From contig NZ_CP082164.1 of the NCBI RefSeq assembly GCF_023101685.1, positions 9,889,001 through 9,953,000 on the forward strand: DNA of 64,000 nt, in the 5' to 3' direction. The notes beneath the pieces are model-generated. The model did not search any database. It was not told where the DNA came from and was given only the letters and a program-made list of their open reading frames with translations. Source of the DNA: Bradyrhizobium sp. 186 (lineage in GTDB: Bacteria > Pseudomonadota > Alphaproteobacteria > Rhizobiales > Xanthobacteraceae). Positions 44,763 through 52,936 of the stretch are shown here, piece by piece. The position numbers were made by a program, and so were the translations under genes. The first letter of the stretch is position 1, and every line of letters begins with the position of its first letter.

Positions 44763-44972
44763 TGAAGACCCCCACGACACCGGCGCTTCATGATGTCGCA
44801 GATATGATAGCGACGCAACACGCTTGGCGTGTAGCCGCGTTGGCCGGATGTTCCCATTGTGAAACCGGCGCCGGCGATCTAGCCTTCATGCAGCGCACAA
44901 CAAATGCGGCTTGCACGTTTTCTTTGCGGCAGCTGCATCAATAATCGTCAAAACAATCAAAAGGGAAATGTC

Positions 44973-45974
44973 ATGAGCGGCAGCATCAATCGCCAAATTC
45001 TTCTGGTGGAGAAGCCCAGCGGTAAGCTCGGTCCCGAACATTTCAAGATGGTGGAGAGCGCCCTGCCGGAGCCGAAGGACGGCGAGGCTCTGCTGCGCGT
45101 GCGTTACATCTCGCTCGACGCCGCCAACCGTGCCTGGATGCACGGCGCGACCTATCGTTCGGCGATCGAAGCCAACAGCGTGATGGCCGGCGGCGCTATC
45201 GCCGAAGTGGTCAGCTCGAAGGCGCCGGGCCTTGCGGCCGGCGACATCGTGTTCGGCGACACCGGCTGGCAGGACTATGCCGCGGTCCCCGCAAGGCACC
45301 TGAACAAGATGCCGAAGCTCGAGCCGATGACGCACCTGCTCAGCGTGTTCGGCGTTGCGGGGCTCACTGCCTATTTCGGCCTGCTGGAGATCGGCAAGCC
45401 CAAGGAGGGCGAGACGGTCGTGGTGTCCGCGGCCGCGGGCTCGGTCGGCTCGATCGTCGGGCAGATCGCCAAGATCAAGGGGTGTCGCGTCATCGGCATC
45501 GCCGGCGGCGCGGACAAGTGCAACTGGCTGACTTCAGAGCTCGGCTTCGATGCCGCGGTCGATTACAAGGACGGCGCGGTGTTCAAGGCGCTACGCGCGG
45601 CGGCGCCCAAGGGCGTCGACGTCTATTTCGACAATGTCGGCGGCGACATTCTCGAAGCCTGCTTGCCGCAGATGAACAATTACGGCCGCATCGCCTGCTG
45701 CGGCGCGATCTCGCAGTATGACGGCGCGCCCTCCGCGCACGGCCCGCGCGGCGTGCCAGGGCTGATCGTGGTGAAGCGGCTGGTCATGCAGGGCTTCATC
45801 GTGATGGACTACATGAAGGACAGCCAGCGCGCGCTCGCCGAGCTCCAGGCCTGGGTCAAATCCGGCAAGCTGAAGGTGCAGGAGGACATCATCGATGGCC
45901 TCGAGAACACACCGAGGGCGCTGATCGGATTGCTCGCGGGTGAGAACCGCGGCAAGCGCATGGTCAAGCTCTGA
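44973..45974 (+). CDS. Zinc-free MDR-family NADP-dependent oxidoreductase (curcumin-reductase-like)
   Basis: 333 residues from the ATG at 44973, with AAAGGGA upstream. The N-terminus NRQILLVEKPSGKLGPEHF and the NADP-binding segment ETVVVSAAAGSVGSIVGQIA are typical of the CurA/leukotriene B4 12-hydroxydehydrogenase branch of medium-chain reductases, as are VDVYFDNVGGDILEACLPQM and the GFIVMDY segment. It probably reduces the C=C bond of an enone. It is divergent from the symporter gene. Confidence 0.92.
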   Translation: MSGSINRQILLVEKPSGKLGPEHFKMVESALPEPKDGEALLRVRYISLDAANRAWMHGATYRSAIEANSVMAGGAIAEVVSSKAPGLAAGDIVFGDTGWQDYAAVPARHLNKMPKLEPMTHLLSVFGVAGLTAYFGLLEIGKPKEGETVVVSAAAGSVGSIVGQIAKIKGCRVIGIAGGADKCNWLTSELGFDAAVDYKDGAVFKALRAAAPKGVDVYFDNVGGDILEACLPQMNNYGRIACCGAISQYDGAPSAHGPRGVPGLIVVKRLVMQGFIVMDYMKDSQRALAELQAWVKSGKLKVQEDIIDGLENTPRALIGLLAGENRGKRMVKL

Positions 45975-46129
45975 CGACGCAGTTACGTCGCATTGGCGTT
46001 GGCACAATCTACTTGCGGTAGAAGCCAAAGCGGCCAAAGATACCGTGCGCGAGGCATCACTCGCGACGATTGCGTTTACATCACATTAAAAATTCGTCGG
46101 CGTTACCGACAGGGCAGGAATCCACCCAG

Positions 46130-46963
46130 ATGTTCAACACGTTGAAACATGTCTCAACGCGCAAGGCGTTGCTGGCGGCAGCACTCTTCGCAGCTGCAAC
46201 AGGCGCATTCGCGCAGATGCCAACGGATGCGCAAAAGGCCGCAATTCGCTCATCGTGCCGCGCAGACTATCAGGCGCATTGCGCCAGCGTGCCGCCCGGT
46301 GGCGAAGCGTCGTTGCAATGTCTCCAGAAGAACATGTCGAGCCTGTCGTCGTCATGCCAAAGCGCGGTTCGCGCGGTCGAGCCGGCCGCCTCACCCAAGA
46401 CCGAAGCTGCACCCAAATCCGAACCGGCCAAATCTGAACCCGCGAAGACGGAAGCCGCCCCTGCCACCGAGCCCGCGGCCAAGCCGGCCGCCGCAGCGGC
46501 TCCGAAAACCGCCGCGCCAAAACAGCCGAGCAGTGCGCAGGTTTCTGCGGTCAAGAGCGCCTGCCGTTCCGACTATCCAAAGGTCTGCGCCAGCGTGCCG
46601 CCGGGCGGCGCGCCCGCGCTCGAATGCCTGGAGAAGAACAAGGCAAAGGTGTCGCCGGCCTGCGCGAAAGCGGTGAGCGCCGCGTCCGGCGCAGGAGCAA
46701 CAGCGGCGCCCGTGGGCGCGGCTCCCGCCACAGCACCGGCGACTGCGACAGCACCGGCGGCTGCGCCGACCGTCATCGTGCTGCGGCCGTTGCGACCCCG
46801 CGAAGAACTGTTCATCGTCCGATCCGCCTGCGGCGCCGACATCCGCACGCTGTGCGCCGGCGTGGCGCCCGGCGGCGGCCGTATCGTGCAGTGCATTGCA
46901 AGCAATGCCGCCTCGCTGTCGCCCGCGTGCAAGGACGTGCTCGCGCCGTTCGCGGCGCGATAG
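46130..46963 (+). CDS. Secreted protein with three four-cysteine repeats
   Basis: 277 residues from the ATG at 46130. A signal peptide ends near TGAFAQ. Three repeats of about 43 residues each have the exact spacing C-x7-C-x12-C-x11-C (starting CRADYQAHC, CRSDYPKVC and CGADIRTLC, each followed by a (V/A)PPGG-type turn and an S(P/S)xC end). Between them lie low-complexity Ala/Pro/Lys linkers. The repeats resemble the cysteine-rich GLG1/FGFR repeat seen in bacterial secreted proteins. Disulfide-bonded periplasmic modules are likely; function unknown. Confidence 0.82.
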   Translation: MFNTLKHVSTRKALLAAALFAAATGAFAQMPTDAQKAAIRSSCRADYQAHCASVPPGGEASLQCLQKNMSSLSSSCQSAVRAVEPAASPKTEAAPKSEPAKSEPAKTEAAPATEPAAKPAAAAAPKTAAPKQPSSAQVSAVKSACRSDYPKVCASVPPGGAPALECLEKNKAKVSPACAKAVSAASGAGATAAPVGAAPATAPATATAPAAAPTVIVLRPLRPREELFIVRSACGADIRTLCAGVAPGGGRIVQCIASNAASLSPACKDVLAPFAAR

Positions 46964-47088
46964 GATCGACATGCGACTGCGCGCATCAACAAGCTGGCGG
47001 CGCGCATAAAAGCATCGCGCGCCGGCAACGACCATCGCAGAACCTTGCCGATATCCAATTTCGATCACGACAAGACCGGGAGGAAGAC

Positions 47089-47304
47089 ATGCGTGCATTC
47101 CTACTCACTGCCTCGGCACTCCTCGCCTTCGCGGCGACCATGACCTTCGAGGCCTCCGATGCCAACGCGGTGGTGTGCGCCCGCGGCGTCTATCGCGCCG
47201 GCTGCGCCGGGCCGAACGCCGCCGTCGTGGTCCGCAAGCCGGTGCTGGCGGTCCGCTGCACCACCGTGCTGGTGAACGGGGTCCGGGTGAAGCGCTGCGT
47301 CTGA
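47089..47304 (+). CDS. Small secreted Cys-containing protein (71 aa)
   Basis: GGGAGGAAG precedes the ATG at 47089. A signal peptide (LLTASALLAFAATMTFEA) ends near ANA. The mature part of about 45 residues has four Cys, two in VVCARGVYRAGCAGPNAA and two in the tail RCTTVLVNGVRVKRC. It resembles small uncharacterised rhizobial exported proteins; function unknown. It follows the Cys-repeat gene on the same strand. Confidence 0.72.
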   Translation: MRAFLLTASALLAFAATMTFEASDANAVVCARGVYRAGCAGPNAAVVVRKPVLAVRCTTVLVNGVRVKRCV

Positions 47305-47455
47305 CGCGCAGGTGGCCAAGCCGGCGCGGTTTGGCTATGCTCCGCACTTGATGGTTTCGGACATGCGCCAAAACGTGTGTTTGGAGCCGGCTTCGGCGCG
47401 CCATGCCATGCCGATAATTCCGCTGGCGCCGGACGTCGGAGCACATTAGTCTACC

Positions 47456-47480
47456 CCTAGATAGTAAGTATACTGTCAAT
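47456..47480 (+). promoter_or_regulatory. Shared 25-bp operator-like site upstream of the monooxygenase-ligase operon
   Basis: CCTAGAtaGTAAGTATACTGTCAAT matches the site at 51710-51734 at 23 of 25 positions and has the palindromic core AGTATACT. TATACT could serve as a -10 element. It lies 15 bp before the TTG start at 47495. The likely binder is the MarR protein at 50448. Confidence 0.65.
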
Positions 47481-47494
47481 TAGGGAGGCAGACG

Positions 47495-48634
47495 TTGCGG
47501 ATCGCCGTGATCGGCGGGGGGCCCGGTGGGCTCTACTTCGCCTATCTCTGGAAGAAGCGCCACCCCGAGGATCAAGTCGACCTGTTCGAACAGAACCCGG
47601 CCGACGCGACCTGGGGCTTTGGCGTCGTGTTCTCCGACCAGGCGCTGGAATTCCTGCGCGCCGACGACCCCGAGACGGTCGACGCGATCGCGCCGCATAT
47701 GGAGCGCTGGGAGAACATCACGCTGAACCTGCATGGCGACAACGTCGCCATCGACGGGGTCGGCTTCTCCTCGATCGGCCGGCTCGAACTCTTGAAGTTC
47801 CTCCAGCAGCGCGCACTCGATGCCGGCGTCACGCCGCGCTTCGACACACAGATTCATGCGATTGACCAGCTCAACGGCCACGATCTGATCGTCGCCGCCG
47901 ACGGATTGAACTCGCTGGTGCGCCGCGCCTTCGAGGGCGATTTCGGCACCTCGCTGTCCTACTCCTCCAACAAGTTCGTCTGGTACGGCACCCCGAAGCG
48001 GTTCGATACGCTGTCGCAGACCTTCGTGAAGACCGACCGCGGCGCCTTCACCGCTCATCACTACCGCTACTCGCCGACCATGAGCACGTTCCTGGTCGAG
48101 TGCGACCACGCCACCTGGCAGGCCTATGGCTTCGCCTACAAGGATGTCGAGCAGTCCAAGGGCGTCTGCGAGGAGGTGTTTGCGGATACGCTCGGCGGCC
48201 GCTCGCTGGTTTCCAACAAATCGGTGTGGCGCAACTTTCCTTGGGTCTGGAACGAGCACTGGTCGTTCAAGAACATCGTGCTGATCGGCGACGCCTTGCA
48301 CTCGGCGCATTTCTCGATCGGCTCGGGCACGCGGCTCGCGATCGAGGACGCCATCGCGCTGGTCAAGGCGCTGGAATCGGATGCGCATCTTTCGACCGCG
48401 CTGCATCGCTACCAAGCCGCGCGCAAGCCGGTGCTGCAGAAGCTCATCAACGCCGCGCGTACCTCGGCCGGCTGGTACGAGCACTTTTCCGAACACATGA
48501 AGCTCGACCTAATGGACTTCGCCTATAGCTACATCACCCGCTCCGGCCGCATCGACGATGCCCGGCTGCGCGCGATGTCGCCGGCCTTCATGGCGCGCTA
48601 CGAGGCCGCAAAGAACGGCGGAGATGCGGAATGA
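47495..48634 (+). CDS. FAD-dependent aromatic monooxygenase (possible salicylyl-CoA 5-hydroxylase type)
   Basis: 379 residues from a TTG start with AGGGAGG upstream; it begins directly with the FAD-binding motif RIAVIGGGPGGLYFAYLW. The later GD motif reads NIVLIGDALHSAHFSIGSGT, and the middle contains DLIVAADGLNSLVRRAF. This pattern recalls the flavin domain of anthraniloyl-CoA monooxygenase and salicylyl-CoA 5-hydroxylases, which use CoA esters. The next gene encodes an aryl-CoA ligase and overlaps by 4 bp. Hydroxylation of a CoA-activated aromatic acid is inferred from context. Confidence 0.85.
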   Translation: MRIAVIGGGPGGLYFAYLWKKRHPEDQVDLFEQNPADATWGFGVVFSDQALEFLRADDPETVDAIAPHMERWENITLNLHGDNVAIDGVGFSSIGRLELLKFLQQRALDAGVTPRFDTQIHAIDQLNGHDLIVAADGLNSLVRRAFEGDFGTSLSYSSNKFVWYGTPKRFDTLSQTFVKTDRGAFTAHHYRYSPTMSTFLVECDHATWQAYGFAYKDVEQSKGVCEEVFADTLGGRSLVSNKSVWRNFPWVWNEHWSFKNIVLIGDALHSAHFSIGSGTRLAIEDAIALVKALESDAHLSTALHRYQAARKPVLQKLINAARTSAGWYEHFSEHMKLDLMDFAYSYITRSGRIDDARLRAMSPAFMARYEAAKNGGDAE

Positions 48635-50244
48635 GCAACGAGATTCGCGACCAGGTGCCCGCGGACAGCCCGGGCGCACGCGAGATCGGCTTTGCCGTTC
48701 CGGAAATCTACAACGCCAGCCGCGTGCTGTTCGACAATCTCGCCAAGGGACGCGGCGACAAGCTCGCACTGATCGGCCCGGCGGGCACGCGCGCCTATGC
48801 CGAGCTCTGCGCGGAAGCCGGCCAATGGGGTAACGGCTTGATTTCGCTGGGACTGAAGCGCGGCGACCGCGTGCTGCTGTTCCTCGACGACACGCCGGCC
48901 TATCCGGCCGCCTTCTTCGGCGCGGTCCGCGCCGGCTTCGTGCCGCTGCTGATCAACACGCTGACGCCGCCGGACCTGCTGCAATTCTATCTCGCCGATT
49001 CCGGCGCGAGCGTTGCGGTGGCGGAGTCCGAGTTCTGCACGCGCTTCAACGCGGAGGCCTGCAAGGCGACCTGCCTGCGCACGCTGATCGTCGTCAATGG
49101 CGAGGTGCGCAACCACGCTGCGCCGGAGGCGATGGCCGCAGCAAGCTGGCTCGGGCCATTCCCGACTGAGCTCGCGGAAGCCGATACGCGTCGCGACGAG
49201 ATGGCGTTCTGGATGTATTCGTCGGGATCGACTGGCCGGCCCAAGGGCATCGTGCATCTCCAGCACGACATGGCCTATAGCGACACAGCCTTTGCGCAGA
49301 ATGTGCTGAAGCTGACGCCGGACGACATCTGCTTCTCGGTGCCCAAGATCTTCTTCGCCTATGGTTTCGGCAACTCCGTCACCTTCCCGTTCTCGGCGGG
49401 CGCGGCGACGCTGCTGCTGCCGGGTCAGCCGAAGCCCGCGGCCATTTTCGCCGCTATCGAGCAGTACACGCCGACCGTCTTCTTCGGGCTGCCGACGCTC
49501 TACACGTCCCTCACCAAAGCCGAGGGCGCCGATAAAGCAGATTTCTCGTCGCTGCGGATGTCGCTGTCCGCGGCCGAAGTGTTGTCGGCGGAGGTCTTCA
49601 ACGGCTGGAACAAGCTCACGGGCCTCGAAATCGTCGAAGGCCTCGGCTCGACCGAAGTGCTGCACATCTATCTCTCCAACAGTCCTGAGAAAAAGAAGCT
49701 CGGCGCCGCGGGCCTGCGCGTGCCCGGCTACGAGGTCGCGCTGAGGGACAAGGACGGCCGCGAGGTCGGCGACGACGAGGAAGGCATCTTGTGGGTGCGC
49801 GGCGATTCCAACACGCCGCTCTACTGGAACCGGCCGGACAAATCCGCCGAGACGATTCGCGAGGGCGGCTGGATCTACACCGGCGATCGCTTCGTGCGCG
49901 ACAGCGACGGCTTCCATTTCTTCCGCGGCCGTGCCGACGATCTCATCAAGATTTCCGGCCAGTGGGTCTACCCGCTCGAGGTCGAGCTCTGTCTCGCCGA
50001 CCACCCCGACATCCGCGAATGTGCGGTATTCGCCGCCGAGCTGCCCGACCGGCGCATGACGCTGAAGGCGGTTGTGGTGATGAACAACCGGACCGTCGAT
50101 CAAAGCGTGACGACGCGCAGGCTCCAGGACTACGTGAAGGGCAAGCTGCTGCCCTACAAATATCCGCGCGAAGTGATCTTTATCGACGAACTGCCGAAGA
50201 CGGGCACGGGGAAGATCGACCGGCAGGCGCTGCTGAGGATGTGA
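48631..50244 (+). CDS. Benzoate-CoA ligase family protein (aryl-CoA ligase)
   Basis: The 537-residue AMP-forming ligase has the P-loop-like MYSSGSTGRPKGIVHLQHD, the A5 motif EGLGSTEVLHIYL, the hinge YTGDRFVRDSDGFHFFRGRA and the catalytic Lys near the C-terminus in LPKTGTGKIDRQALL. Overall it is closest to benzoate/4-hydroxybenzoate-CoA ligases. It would make the CoA thioester of benzoate, salicylate or a relative. ATGA overlap with the monooxygenase gene suggests the two act in sequence. Confidence 0.92.
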   Translation: MSNEIRDQVPADSPGAREIGFAVPEIYNASRVLFDNLAKGRGDKLALIGPAGTRAYAELCAEAGQWGNGLISLGLKRGDRVLLFLDDTPAYPAAFFGAVRAGFVPLLINTLTPPDLLQFYLADSGASVAVAESEFCTRFNAEACKATCLRTLIVVNGEVRNHAAPEAMAAASWLGPFPTELAEADTRRDEMAFWMYSSGSTGRPKGIVHLQHDMAYSDTAFAQNVLKLTPDDICFSVPKIFFAYGFGNSVTFPFSAGAATLLLPGQPKPAAIFAAIEQYTPTVFFGLPTLYTSLTKAEGADKADFSSLRMSLSAAEVLSAEVFNGWNKLTGLEIVEGLGSTEVLHIYLSNSPEKKKLGAAGLRVPGYEVALRDKDGREVGDDEEGILWVRGDSNTPLYWNRPDKSAETIREGGWIYTGDRFVRDSDGFHFFRGRADDLIKISGQWVYPLEVELCLADHPDIRECAVFAAELPDRRMTLKAVVVMNNRTVDQSVTTRRLQDYVKGKLLPYKYPREVIFIDELPKTGTGKIDRQALLRM

Positions 50245-50270
50245 GGGAATGGCGCAACCACACTCCAGGT

Positions 50271-50406
50271 GTCGTCCCGGCGAAGGCCGGGACCCATAAC
50301 CACAGGGAGAAGTTGTGGCGCGAGACTGGCAACCACGAGTCTTCGCCAAACTACTCCCTGTGGTTATGGGTCCCGGATCTGCGCTTCGCTTGTCCGGGAC
50401 GACGAC
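50271..50406. repeat. Palindromic intergenic repeat, family B (copy 3)
   Basis: GTCGTCCCGGCGAAGGCCGG on the left pairs with a diverged right arm ending GTCCGGGACGAC. It sits between the convergent ligase and MarR genes. Confidence 0.8.
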
Positions 50407-50447
50407 TGAATGCGAAGCGCGAGCTCAGCCTCGCTCACATGCGCCCC

Positions 50448-50960
50448 TCACCCCGACTTCCCCAGATGCTCCAGCGCATCCTCGGCCCGCAGCGGCACCC
50501 GTGAGGCCTCGTTGTTGAGATCGACGAGCTGCACCATCAGCGCCATCAGCGTCTTGCGGTCGGCGGGCTTCAAAGGCTCCAGCATGCGCGCCTGGGCGCG
50601 CTCGACGATGGGGATAATCTCCTTGAGCAAAGCCGCACCTGACTTCGTCAGATAGAGCAGCTTGATCCGCTTATCCTCGGGCGCCGGCTTCCGCTCGATA
50701 TAATCCTTGGTTTGCAGTCGCTCGATCACGCTGCCGAGCGTGGAGCGGTCGAAGGCGATCACCGCCGACAGCCGCGTCGCGTCGATGCCGGGATGGGTGT
50801 GGATCGCGATCAGCGCCGCATATTGCACTGGAGTGAGGTCGAACGCCTTGCACTCCTCCATGAAGATCGAGACCGCGATCTGCTGCATACGCCGGAACAG
50901 ATAGCCCGGCGCGGCATAGACCGCGTCTATCGTGATCGGAGGGGCAGGCTTACTCGGCAT
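50448..50960 (-). CDS. MarR family transcriptional regulator of the gentisate cluster
   Basis: 170 residues from the ATG at 50960 (MPSKPAPPITIDAVYAAPGY); the frame opens much further upstream but overlaps the GST gene there. The winged helix is clear: FDLTPVQYAALIAIHTHPGI, then ATRLSAVIAFDRSTLGSVIE and the wing KPAPEDKRIKLLYLTKSG. It overlaps the end of the GST gene by 11 bp and is probably co-transcribed with it. It is the best candidate to bind the two 25-bp sites at 47456 and 51710. Confidence 0.9.
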   Translation of the reverse strand: MPSKPAPPITIDAVYAAPGYLFRRMQQIAVSIFMEECKAFDLTPVQYAALIAIHTHPGIDATRLSAVIAFDRSTLGSVIERLQTKDYIERKPAPEDKRIKLLYLTKSGAALLKEIIPIVERAQARMLEPLKPADRKTLMALMVQLVDLNNEASRVPLRAEDALEHLGKSG

Positions 50961-51582
50961 CGGCCTGCTTCTCCGGCGCGGCGTTGGCGAACGCTGCCAG
51001 CGCCTTTGCGGCGGCTTCCGCCTTGAGCAGTCGCGGATAGGCGGAGACGTCGACGCCGAAGCGGCGCGCATTGGCGAGCTGCGGCACAAGACAGAGATCG
51101 GCGAGCGTCGGCGCATCGCCGAAGCAAAGCGGTCCCGGCTCGTCCCTGATCAGCGTCTCACAGGCGGACAGTCCCTCGCGATTGACCCATGCCGCCCATT
51201 CCTGGACCTTCTCTTCTGCAAGGCCCAACTCGCGCAGCCGCGCCAGCACCTTCAAATTCTGCACCGGATGAGTATCGCAGGCGATGGCCAGCGCGAACGC
51301 CCTTACCTTGGCGCGCCGCAGCGGCTCCTTCGGCAGCAGCGGCGGGTTGGGGTGGATTTCGTCCAGCCACTCGATGATGGCGACCGACTGCGTCAGCACC
51401 GCGCCGGCATCATTCTCCAGCGCCGGCACCAGGCCCTGCGGGTTGATGGCGAGATAGGCCGGCGCGCATTGCTCGCCCTTGCGAAGGTGATGCGGCAAAT
51501 GCTCGGCGCCAAGGCCCTTGAGGTTCAGCGCGATCCGAACCCGGTAGGCGGCGCTGGAGCGGAAATAGCCGTGCAGCTTCAT
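50950..51582 (-). CDS. Maleylpyruvate/maleylacetoacetate isomerase (zeta-type GST)
   Basis: 210 residues with an N-terminal thioredoxin-like domain and the zeta-class signature FRSSAAYRVRIALNLKG, then NPQGLVPALE and QSVAIIEWLDE, and an all-helical C-terminal domain (FGDAPTLADLCLVPQLANAR). With glutathione it isomerises maleylpyruvate to fumarylpyruvate, the step after gentisate 1,2-dioxygenase, whose gene starts on the opposite strand 177 bp away. The maleylacetoacetate isomerase of tyrosine breakdown is the alternative. Confidence 0.9.
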   Translation of the reverse strand: MKLHGYFRSSAAYRVRIALNLKGLGAEHLPHHLRKGEQCAPAYLAINPQGLVPALENDAGAVLTQSVAIIEWLDEIHPNPPLLPKEPLRRAKVRAFALAIACDTHPVQNLKVLARLRELGLAEEKVQEWAAWVNREGLSACETLIRDEPGPLCFGDAPTLADLCLVPQLANARRFGVDVSAYPRLLKAEAAAKALAAFANAAPEKQADAE

Positions 51583-51609
51583 CGGAACCCTCCCTCTGTT
51601 TTCTCATTC

Positions 51610-51687
51610 GTCATTCCGGGACGGCTCGCAGAGCCGAACCCGGAATCTCGAGATTCCGGGTTCTCGCTTCGCGAGCCCCGGAATGAC
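51610..51687. repeat. Palindromic intergenic repeat, family C (copy 2)
   Basis: GTCATTCCGGGACGGCTCGC on the left; right end GCGAGCCCCGGAATGAC is its near mirror. It lies in the divergent GST/gentisate-dioxygenase region, close to the operator. Confidence 0.7.
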
Positions 51688-51700
51688 CTTCTCCTACGCG

Positions 51701-51734
51701 TTGACGCTACCTAGACCGTAAGTATACTGTCAAT
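51701..51734 (+). promoter_or_regulatory. Predicted promoter plus 25-bp operator upstream of gentisate 1,2-dioxygenase
   Basis: TTGACG (51701-51706) and TATACT (51723-51728) are spaced 16 bp apart, a sigma-70-like promoter directed at the dioxygenase gene. The operator-like CCTAGAccGTAAGTATACTGTCAAT (51710-51734) overlaps the -10 element, so a repressor bound there would block transcription. The same site occurs at 47456-47480. Confidence 0.65.
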
Positions 51735-51759
51735 CAACAAAACGAACGGGAGCAGCACC

Positions 51760-52800
51760 ATGGAAGCCGTGACCAAGACGCCGGAACGCGAGGCGTTCTA
51801 CAAAAAGATCGACGGCGAGAATCTCACCGCGCTCTGGACTGTGATGAGCGACCTGATCACGCCGGAGCCAAAAAGCGCCTGCCGGCCGCATCTGTGGAAA
51901 TTCGAAATCATCCGCGACTACATGACCGAAGCCGGCAAGCTTATCACGGCGAAGGAAGCGGAGCGGCGCGTGCTGGTCTTGGAAAATCCGGGCCTGCGCG
52001 GGCAATCCAAAATTACCACCTCGCTCTATGCCGGCGTTCAGATGGTGGTGCCGGGTGACGTCGCGCCCGCCCATCGCCACAGCCAGTCGGCGCTGCGATT
52101 CGTGCTCGAAGGCAAGGGCGCCCACACCGCCGTCGACGGCGAGCGCACCGCGATGGAGCCCGGCGACTTCATCATCACACCGTCGATGACCTGGCACGAT
52201 CATTCCAACGAGACGAATGAGCCGATGTTCTGGCTCGACGGTCTGGATATCCCGCTGGTGCAATTCCTCGACTGTTCCTTCGCGGAAGGATCGAATGAGG
52301 ACCAGCAGACAATCACAAGGCCTGCCGGCGACAGCTTTGCGCGCTATGGCCACAATCTGCTGCCGGTCGACGTGAAGCGGTCGTCAAAGACCTCGCCGAT
52401 CTTCAGCTATCCCTATGCCTACACGCGCGAAGCACTGGAGAAGGCCAGGACGCGCGAGGAGTGGGACGCCTGCCACGGGCTGAAGCTGAAGTTCAGCAAC
52501 CCCGAGACCGGCGATTTCGCGATGCCGACCATCGGCACCTTCATCCAGCTGCTGCCGAAAGGCTTCAAGACCTCCCGCTATCGCTCGACGGACGCCACCG
52601 TGTTCTGTCCGATCGAAGGCCACGGCCGCACCCGCATCGGCGATGCGACGTTCGAATGGGGCCCGCGCGATTTGTTCGTGGTGCCGAGCTGGCACTCGGT
52701 CACGCACGAGGCTGACATGGATGCGATACTGTTCAGCTTCTCGGATCGCCCGGTGCAGCAGAAGCTCGACCTGTTCCGCGAAGATCGCGGGAATGCGTGA
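51760..52800 (+). CDS. Gentisate 1,2-dioxygenase (bicupin)
   Basis: 346 residues, normal for the family. Two cupin domains are visible; the first carries the Fe(II) ligand motif VAPAHRHSQSALRFVLEG and DFIITPSMTWHDHSNE. The second, near FCPIEGHGRTRIGDATF and LFVVPSWHSVTHEA, keeps a His. It opens gentisate between C1 and C2 to give maleylpyruvate, the substrate of the GST-type isomerase encoded divergently. GGGAG precedes the ATG. A related salicylate or 1-hydroxy-2-naphthoate dioxygenase is a less likely alternative. Confidence 0.93.
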   Translation: MEAVTKTPEREAFYKKIDGENLTALWTVMSDLITPEPKSACRPHLWKFEIIRDYMTEAGKLITAKEAERRVLVLENPGLRGQSKITTSLYAGVQMVVPGDVAPAHRHSQSALRFVLEGKGAHTAVDGERTAMEPGDFIITPSMTWHDHSNETNEPMFWLDGLDIPLVQFLDCSFAEGSNEDQQTITRPAGDSFARYGHNLLPVDVKRSSKTSPIFSYPYAYTREALEKARTREEWDACHGLKLKFSNPETGDFAMPTIGTFIQLLPKGFKTSRYRSTDATVFCPIEGHGRTRIGDATFEWGPRDLFVVPSWHSVTHEADMDAILFSFSDRPVQQKLDLFREDRGNA

Positions 52801-52817
52801 GGCACACTCCCTCCACC

Positions 52818-52904
52818 GTCATGGCCGGGCTTGACCCGGCCATCCACGCGCGACCACAATTGAGGAAAGACGTGGATGCCCGGCTCAAGCCCGGGCACGA
52901 CGAC
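52818..52904. repeat. Palindromic intergenic repeat, GTCATGGCCGGGCTTGACCC type
   Basis: The left arm ending in CGGCCATCCACG is mirrored by CGTGGATGCCCGG...GGGCACGACGAC on the right. It lies between the convergent dioxygenase and ABC permease genes. Confidence 0.7.
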
Positions 52905-52936
52905 TGAGATTTTGGCGCGAGCTCGCGTCCACAGCC

